A stretch of 64,000 nucleotides of DNA, taken from contig JANCIK010000013.1 of the NCBI GenBank assembly GCA_028532985.1, forward strand, positions 744,001-808,000, given 5' to 3'. Position numbers and translations under genes: made by a program. Below the pieces are notes generated by a model. That model was not told the origin of the DNA, searched no databases, and saw only the letters and a list, made by a program, of their open reading frames with translations. The stretch is from Stropharia rugosoannulata. Taxonomy: Eukaryota; Basidiomycota; Agaricomycetes; Agaricales; Strophariaceae. Shown in pieces: positions 58,601 through 64,000 of this stretch (within the stretch, counting starts at the first letter, position 1; every line of letters begins with the position of its first letter).

Positions 58601-58738
58601 TTGCAAATGGGGACAGGCTCTACCAGCTTAGAGGCGGACATCTCAAATTTGAGGAACAAAGTGGCCCTTCAGGTACCAGAAATTGCAGAAAGCTCTTCTG
58701 ACTCTGGGGACAATACACTACAAACATATTCAGCATGA
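55677..58738 (+). CDS. Helical-bundle N-terminal domain plus TPR-repeat protein, paralogue B
   Basis: Exon order mirrors the gene at 27,757: exon 1 (55677-55772; LAVISLATALRDIIELARNF), exon 2 (starting 55832 or 55850; DASNTAKSILSTATHIELLY), exon 3 (56022-56190; DMLTAYEKCCTLLPPVSEKK and MWNRKRIDDLVLEVRNRID) and a long exon 4 (56255-58738). Exons 1-3 align in length and phase with the paralogue. The body holds TPR-like helix pairs, for example YAAAYAQSCAVMEDTHRLSQ, SYALSLYREALIAAKKFTDA, HFSACRTPEAIQGAQCSITH, HKKALDYTAQALAYTRYCTH and RLQDALTFCIAAVNLSRKV. It is longer than paralogue A by about 190 residues at the C-terminal side. At the exon 2/3 border the position homologous to the donor reads TC, not GT, so an unspliced frame break or an unusual site is possible. 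Function unknown; a recognition or cell-death role is a hypothesis. Confidence 0.6.
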
Positions 58739-59014
58739 AGATTTGCGGCAGAGGCATTATAGTGGGCGGTAATTTGCTTGAGAGGCATAGGGGATGTCGT
58801 TCTGCCCTATTTTCGTGGGACCGTATTGACGCTGGATCAATTGTATGATTGCGATTATTTTTCCTATATGTATATTGTAGAAATACAACATGATAGAAGC
58901 AGATCCATAAAGGACTACTGATTAAAGAAATACAATCGGGTATGCAGAATAATGCAAGAAGGACGACACAATAAGCAGTGAGATGATGATGATACAGGAA
59001 AGACATCAAAAATA

Positions 59015-59708
59015 TCATCGTTCAGTTCGGAGAACTGAAGAATATGAGGGGCGGGAATCCTTCGCCTCCTCGTCATCAATCCTTTCCCAGTCATCGTCTC
59101 CCGGCAGACTACGGGTGTTCTCAGGTAGAGCGATAACACTGAAATTTCTATTGACCATTTCAAAACCCTTATTTGCCCCTAAAATTGAATTAGTCAGAAC
59201 ATGGAACAGTATGACATGCTTTGCGTAATGGCTCACCTCTCCGCTTAGTCGGCCTTGCAATGGTCATTATAGGGATGCTCATATCAGAGTGCGTTGCAGA
59301 GATTATTTCTGAGCGGGAGTCTTCTTCTTTATCGACTGTAAGGCAGCGCGCAGACGCATCGTAGGCCGGTGCCTTGACAATCCGCTCAACTCTCAGTCGC
59401 TCCCGTGTTTCCCATCGTTTTGAATCAGCACGCCATCTTCCTGCAATGACGGGAACAAAGGCACCCTAGAGGAATGGTAGACATTATCAGAGAACAAGAT
59501 TATATATGCCAGCAGCTTTCTTACTGTGCCATTTTCATTCACTACGACGTTTTCTAATGCGTCTTTGAAGAGTGTTCCCTCTCGGTGAGCCTTCGCTCGA
59601 ACATACTAGAAGATTGAAAACACATTAGTTCGATCCAAGCGTAACAACATCGGTTTACTATACCTTATTCAATGCCTCTCGGCGAGTAGTTTTGTTGGCC
59701 GACTTCAT
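59015..59708 (-). CDS. Hypothetical protein
   Basis: Four exons on the complement strand starting MKSANKTTRREALNK (59708). They continue with YVRAKAHREGTLFKDALENV, GAFVPVIAGRWRADSKRWET and RERLRVERIVKAPAYDASAR, and end after an intron with ANKGFEMVNRNFSVIALPEN and EDWERID-like acidic residues, then stop. About 185 residues, rich in Arg, Glu and Asp. Introns have good GT...AG ends in consistent phase, which supports a real gene. No domain is recognised. It is separated from paralogue B by about 280 bases, tail to tail. Confidence 0.6.
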
Positions 59709-60550
59709 TTGTATGGGGGTGCTTGAAAGTTCTTGGTTACTGTGGGTGACTCGCTGGACTTAGGAGTAGAGTAGGAGGAGGTGGGTAGGGTGGATAAGAC
59801 TTGGTCTCCGGGTAAGAGCTGTTAATTGCTTCGATATTTTCTCCTTAGACTTATATGCTTTGTGAAGCGGCGGTACTTGGGGCTGTTCGCTCATGACTCA
59901 GCGGTGAGAAGAGCTCAGCCTTGACTCAGTCAGCGTCTCCGGGAGTTGTGACATGTAAATAATGAGTGACTCACTGCATCGACACTGCATTCATATTGAT
60001 ATACGCGGAAGGTACCGAGTCCCAAGAGCCAGTCAAATCATGGTCTCCGGTGGCGAGTTAGTGACAAGTTCTATAAATAGTACATATTAGAGCGTATAAG
60101 CTGGAAAAGTCAAGCTGGGCATCATCGTTTAGTATTGTGCTTGAGTACCTGAGTATCACACTGGCCCGGTATAACGCTTTAAGGTACTTGGCCAGTACTG
60201 ACCACCATGCTTTCCCTGTGCCTTAAAGGAGTCGAAGAAGCCAAATTGGGGTGGTGTGGGACAGCATAACGACAGTGTCCGATGAGTGAGGAATTACATT
60301 CATTAAACATATCGTTCGAGAGCTACGAATATCGTGATCAGTGTTTGGCTAAGAAAAAAAGGCAAGCGGGAATAAGGTCGTCAGGTACAGAAGAGCAACG
60401 TTACAGGTCATAAAAGTATCAGCATATCCCAGCCTATTCAGCTGGCTAGGCACGACTTGCCGCACCCATAAAATATCCATCCGATGTCTCGTATACACTG
60501 CTGTACAGCATGAAAACAGTGGCCGGAGCGACTGTTGCTTAACACGCGCC
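59709..60550. other. Intergenic; no gene seen
   Basis: Upstream flank of the hypothetical gene and 3' flank of the next complement-strand gene. The stretch 60,349-60,624 is open on the complement strand but overlaps the end of the larger gene in another frame and has no features. Confidence 0.35.
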
Positions 60551-62953
60551 CTACTTCTTGTCCTTGTCAAAAAATGCCACAAGCTGCCCGATGGGCACCT
60601 TTCCGACAGGTTTTGGCATCGCAATAGGCTTCATCGACTCCCGGCTCTGCTTCCGCAGAACGAGCGGATCAACGAACTTGCCTGAAGTACTTGAAGCCGA
60701 CCCTAGCCCACTCACAAACCCATCCCCTGTCCCGATCCTCTCAGTAGACTTTGACCGCGTCTTCACCATGCGAAGCGGCGCAACAGAGGGCAGACCCGAG
60801 GGCGTGAGTACAGTCGCGGGCGCCGTGCCACTCGCACCAGGAACGCTGGAGTATCCATAAGCGGACACCGCACGCGCACGACGGTTCGACATTGGGGAGG
60901 GCGATGCAGTTTCTGCCGTGCGGTAGTCGCCTACCCCCGCGCTTCCCTGCACTGCCTGGGTCGGAGCAGGTTCGGCGGCTGAGGCAGTGGAAGGGCCAGA
61001 TGTGCCGCTTGTCATGCGCCGCCCGCTAGACTTGCCCACTGTCTCCTCCCCGAACCAGTCTTCATCATCCTGCTTCCCTGAAGAAGCAGCGTTCGAAGAA
61101 AGGTCGTCGGGGGCGACAAGAGGCCCGCCAAGTGCGACTGTGTACCGTTTGCGCGGGGTAGGGCTGACGCTTGTCTGTCTCTGGGATGCACCCTTCGGAG
61201 CGGGGAGCCCCGTTATCACGGGACTGCCGGTTCGTCGAGCGCCGGCGTTAGTAACCCCTGCAGAAAGCGGCGACGGAGAAGTAGTGCGCCCATATGAAGA
61301 TACTGACGATATAGAAGAGTAAGAGGTGGACGATGCCAAAGCAGGGCCGGGAGCAGGTAAGCCGGGAATCGTAATAGGCGTGCTGCGTCGCCTGGCAGCA
61401 TTCAAAGATCCTGGTGGGGAACTTGGAGGGGAAAACGCATCGGGGGGAGAGGTATAGTCCCCTTGAGGATAGGGTAGTCGCGTTCCCGATGGCGTTTTGT
61501 TAGAAGCCAGCGGCGGGCTTGTCGTATCAGTTGCCGACGTTGAGATACGACGGTGATGGGGCGTGCTCGGGGCCGACGAGCCAGTATTATGCACGATGAC
61601 AGAAGATATCGTCTGCAACGGAGGAATAATAGTGGTGTGCTGGACCTTGGGCCCAGAAGACAGATTGGACGCAGCCGTCGCAAGCTTTGCCATCTCCCTT
61701 CCGAGCTCCCCGACACGCCCTTGCAGCTCTACCATCCCTTCACGCATATCCTGTAGCTCCTGCTGCGTTTGCTCAGGTAATGATTGTTTTGCGTCTGTCG
61801 GAATTGATTTTTCCTTCTCTTTATCGACCAGCCACCGTTCTACGTCGTTCATTCGGTCTTCCAGTGCACGAACATGTCCGACGGTCCATTTCTCAAGTTT
61901 CTCAAATCGCTTCGCGATAGCTAAGAGTGTACCTGGGACATCAAGTGTACCCTGAGCGTTGAACTCAGCATACATGGGGGGTGCTTCGCGGGATGGGGAC
62001 GTCGACAAACTATCGGTTGCTCGCATTGGGGAAGGTGTCAAGTTGGGAGGCATGTTGGACAAAGTAGGACGAGACGGGGTAGGAGAAGAGGGAGAAGAGG
62101 GAGCCGGTTTCCTCTGAGGCGGAACAATTGGAAGATTCAAACTTTCAGAAGACGGCTCATTTAGCTTCGTCTGCACATTGCTAGGCCATTCTTTCTCCTT
62201 CTCCTTCCCCTTGCCTTTCTTATCCTTTTCTTTTTCCTTCTCCCGAGCTTTTGCCTCTTGAATTATTTGCTGCGCTGGAGTGAGAGGCTCCTTTGTAGGT
62301 GTAAGCTTGTTCTTGGCAGCTGTCCACCAATTCGATTCCGATTTCTGCGAACCTGCCGGAGATGGAGGATTCGGCAGAGTTTGCGATCGCGAAGGAGGAG
62401 GAGGTAGTGACCTTGTATTCTCCAACATTGCCAGAACACGATCTTCAACTAGCTTTCGCTGTTGTGCCTCCCTCGTGAGGATGGCTTCAGCTTCACGTCG
62501 ACTGTGATCGCGTTCGCGTTCGGCCTCCGCCTCGATCTCTGCGTCAGTAAGAGACCTCGTCTTCTGTCCCCCTACGAAATCGTTGACTCGCTGAACGAAG
62601 CTGGCCGCTAGGTGGGAAACTGAAGATGCTGGGGAAGGTGACCTCTGCCATTTGGCGCGATCGTCGTCGCCATCATCCGACCCATCTTCTGAGTTTAGAT
62701 CGATTCCAGTAGATGTGTCCATAATAAAGCCATTCCGCAGCGGTGAAGGCGGACGTGGGGATGTCCTACGACCCACTTCAGGCTAGATGTTGTGATAATA
62801 AGTAAACTTCTCAGTATAATCTGATTGACGAACCAAAGCAAGTGGGCCTGTTGATGAAGTCATGCGGCGCTGCTGTTTAGCATCTTGACCAGAAGGCGGT
62901 TGAAGATTGGTAGAAACAGATTGGCTGGCCCTATGCGACGGTGAACTAGGCAT
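60551..62953 (-). CDS. Large disordered Ser/Pro-rich protein with a coiled coil, uncharacterised
   Basis: Exon 1 (62953-62834; MPSSPSHRASQSVSTNLQPP) joins across intron 62783-62833 to one long exon ending at 60551; about 780 residues. The N-terminal third has an acidic patch (DLNSEDGSDDGDDDRAKW), a Glu/Arg-rich helix (DAEIEAEAERERDHSRREAE), a Lys/Glu run (REKEKEKDKKGKGKEKEKE), a short conserved-looking segment (SEAPPMYAEFNAQGTLDVPG-like) and a coiled coil (RFEKLEKWTVGHVRALEDRM and MVELQGRVGELGREMAKLA). The rest is Ser/Pro/Thr-rich low complexity up to PKPVGKVPIGQLVAFFDKDK. No enzymatic domain is seen. The layout suggests a cytoskeletal or polarity scaffold, but this is a guess. Confidence 0.75.
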
Positions 62954-63701
62954 TATTATCTTGATGGATATATGCTTAGTGAAGGCACATATCGGTAAAT
63001 AAGATACAGAAGCGGTTCTTACCGTAACGCGGTCCTACAAATAATCTCACCTATAGCTTTCTAACTTGCACCAAGAGCAGGGCCCAGGAAGCCCTGTCCG
63101 TCCCTCTCCGCTTGAGGTTGGGTGTTGAAAGTCGGAGATGGTTGGCGGTTAACTAACAACTTGCGAAGTTGAGAGTCAACGATGTGCGTTAAACACTACA
63201 GGGACAACACGTGCCGACCATGGTTTGGCTATATTTGGAACACTCAACGACTCCCACTTCCGGTCAACTTCCGGTGCACCCAGCTTTCAACCCAACTTGT
63301 ACCTTACCTACTTCTGTTCGGGACCGAAGATTAGTAAGAATCATAGCAACGAAAATAATGGTTAACCTGCTCTTATGATAGTTTGTTAAAAGAATGTAAT
63401 CCTAACACAAGTTTATGCAAAACCACCCGCAGTCGGTTCCATTTCCATGAGTACGGTTTCCAGTAGGAAGCCGCAGTCAATAGCTCCAACTATACCGTGG
63501 ATCCAAGAACGACATATGAGTGAGAGTATTCCACTATTTTCTCTACAAATGTCACCAGACTGAAATCCGCTTACACATTAGCCTCACTTCTCGGAAAATC
63601 TACAACTTAAATATGTAAGAAGGTTGACATTACAGAAATTAGCATCGCAGCACTACAAAACCTCGCATCCTAGCGTCTTCCCCCCAACAAAGTCGAAGTC
63701 A
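62954..63701. other. Divergent intergenic region
   Basis: Between the disordered-protein gene on the complement strand and the amidase gene. It contains a direct repeat of CTTCCGGT (CACTTCCGGTCAACTTCCGGTGC at about 63,257-63,280). No gene is seen. Confidence 0.4.
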
Positions 63702-64000
63702 ATGGCAACAAAGGACTGGAAGGACGTAGTTGTCCAGAAAAGAAAGGAACAAGCATCAGCAATTCCTAAAGACTGGCTCTTGAAAGAGCTGCCTTCGAAA
63801 GACACCTTTAGCGTCATTGACTATCCAGAGCAGTGCGGGATTCTAACCCCTAAGGAGATTGATATAACAAGAACGGAGGTGACAGCTCTCCTGGAAAAAC
63901 TAAGCAAAGGAACTTGGACAGCCGTAGAAGTTACCACCGCTTTCGCAAAGCGTGCAGTTATTGCTCAGCAGCTGGTGGGGCTTTCACATAATCTGCTCGC
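63702..64000 (+). CDS. Amidase signature family hydrolase, second paralogue (5' end only)
   Basis: Exon 1 starts MATKDWKDVVVQKRKEQASA and continues IPKDWLLKELPSKDTFSVID, EIDITRTEVTALLEKLSKGT and WTAVEVTTAFAKRAVIAQQL. It matches the first exon of the amidase at 41,715 residue for residue at most positions, with the same exon end (QL followed by GT). The window stops inside or just after this exon, so the catalytic triad is not visible. Same strand as its paralogue, about 20 kb away. Confidence 0.88.
   Translation, partial: MATKDWKDVVVQKRKEQASAIPKDWLLKELPSKDTFSVIDYPEQCGILTPKEIDITRTEVTALLEKLSKGTWTAVEVTTAFAKRAVIAQQLVGLSHNLL

Noticed and set aside
1..64000. tRNA, rRNA genes and CRISPR arrays
   Set aside because: No cloverleaf-like segment with A and B boxes, no rRNA sequence and no spaced identical repeats were seen; CRISPR is not expected in a fungal genome.

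Overview
The window reads as the genome of a mushroom-forming basidiomycete (Agaricomycetes). Genes are dense, lie on both strands and are cut by many short introns of about 45-75 bases with GT...AG ends. It carries two class I hydrophobins, a Plavaka-type transposase, a TET/JBP-like dioxygenase, a DUF6532 protein and a GT69 mannosyltransferase, a combination characteristic of that group. No rRNA, tRNA or CRISPR array was recognised.

Bases 1-19,000 are a disturbed, accessory region. They hold incomplete copies of host genes (the tail of a CTR9-like gene, the 5' two thirds of a bleomycin hydrolase gene, the 5' part of a HAL-type kinase gene, a frameshifted helicase remnant), a metacaspase-like gene that appears to have lost its catalytic dyad, and a Ser/Pro-rich coiled-coil protein. 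In their midst sit a closely spaced pair (TET/JBP-like dioxygenase plus DUF6532 protein) and a Plavaka transposase interrupted by a 186-base foldback element. I take this as a transposon-rich island that has captured or broken host gene pieces.

Bases 19,300-44,000 are mostly ordinary housekeeping genes: the autophagy kinase ATG1, an isopenicillin-N-synthase-like 2OG dioxygenase, a Tag1-like vacuolar membrane protein, a helical-domain/TPR protein, Hsp20, a secreted GH25 lysozyme, the ribosome biogenesis factor YTM1, phospholipase C, a C-terminal Zn2Cys6 protein and an amidase. Bases 45,700-64,000 hold two tandem hydrophobins, an Hsp20 remnant, a universal-stress-domain protein divergent from a WW-domain protein, a GT69 glycosyltransferase, a second helical-domain/TPR paralogue, two uncharacterised proteins and the 5' end of a second amidase.

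Points most worth attention are the TET/JBP-DUF6532 pair, the two diverged helical-N-terminus/TPR paralogues that may be regulated-cell-death or innate-recognition proteins, the metacaspase pseudoenzyme, the cluster of truncated gene copies, and the closeness of ATG1 to a homologue of a yeast autophagy-termination factor. Exon boundaries were read by eye, so long multi-exon genes may be off at individual junctions.
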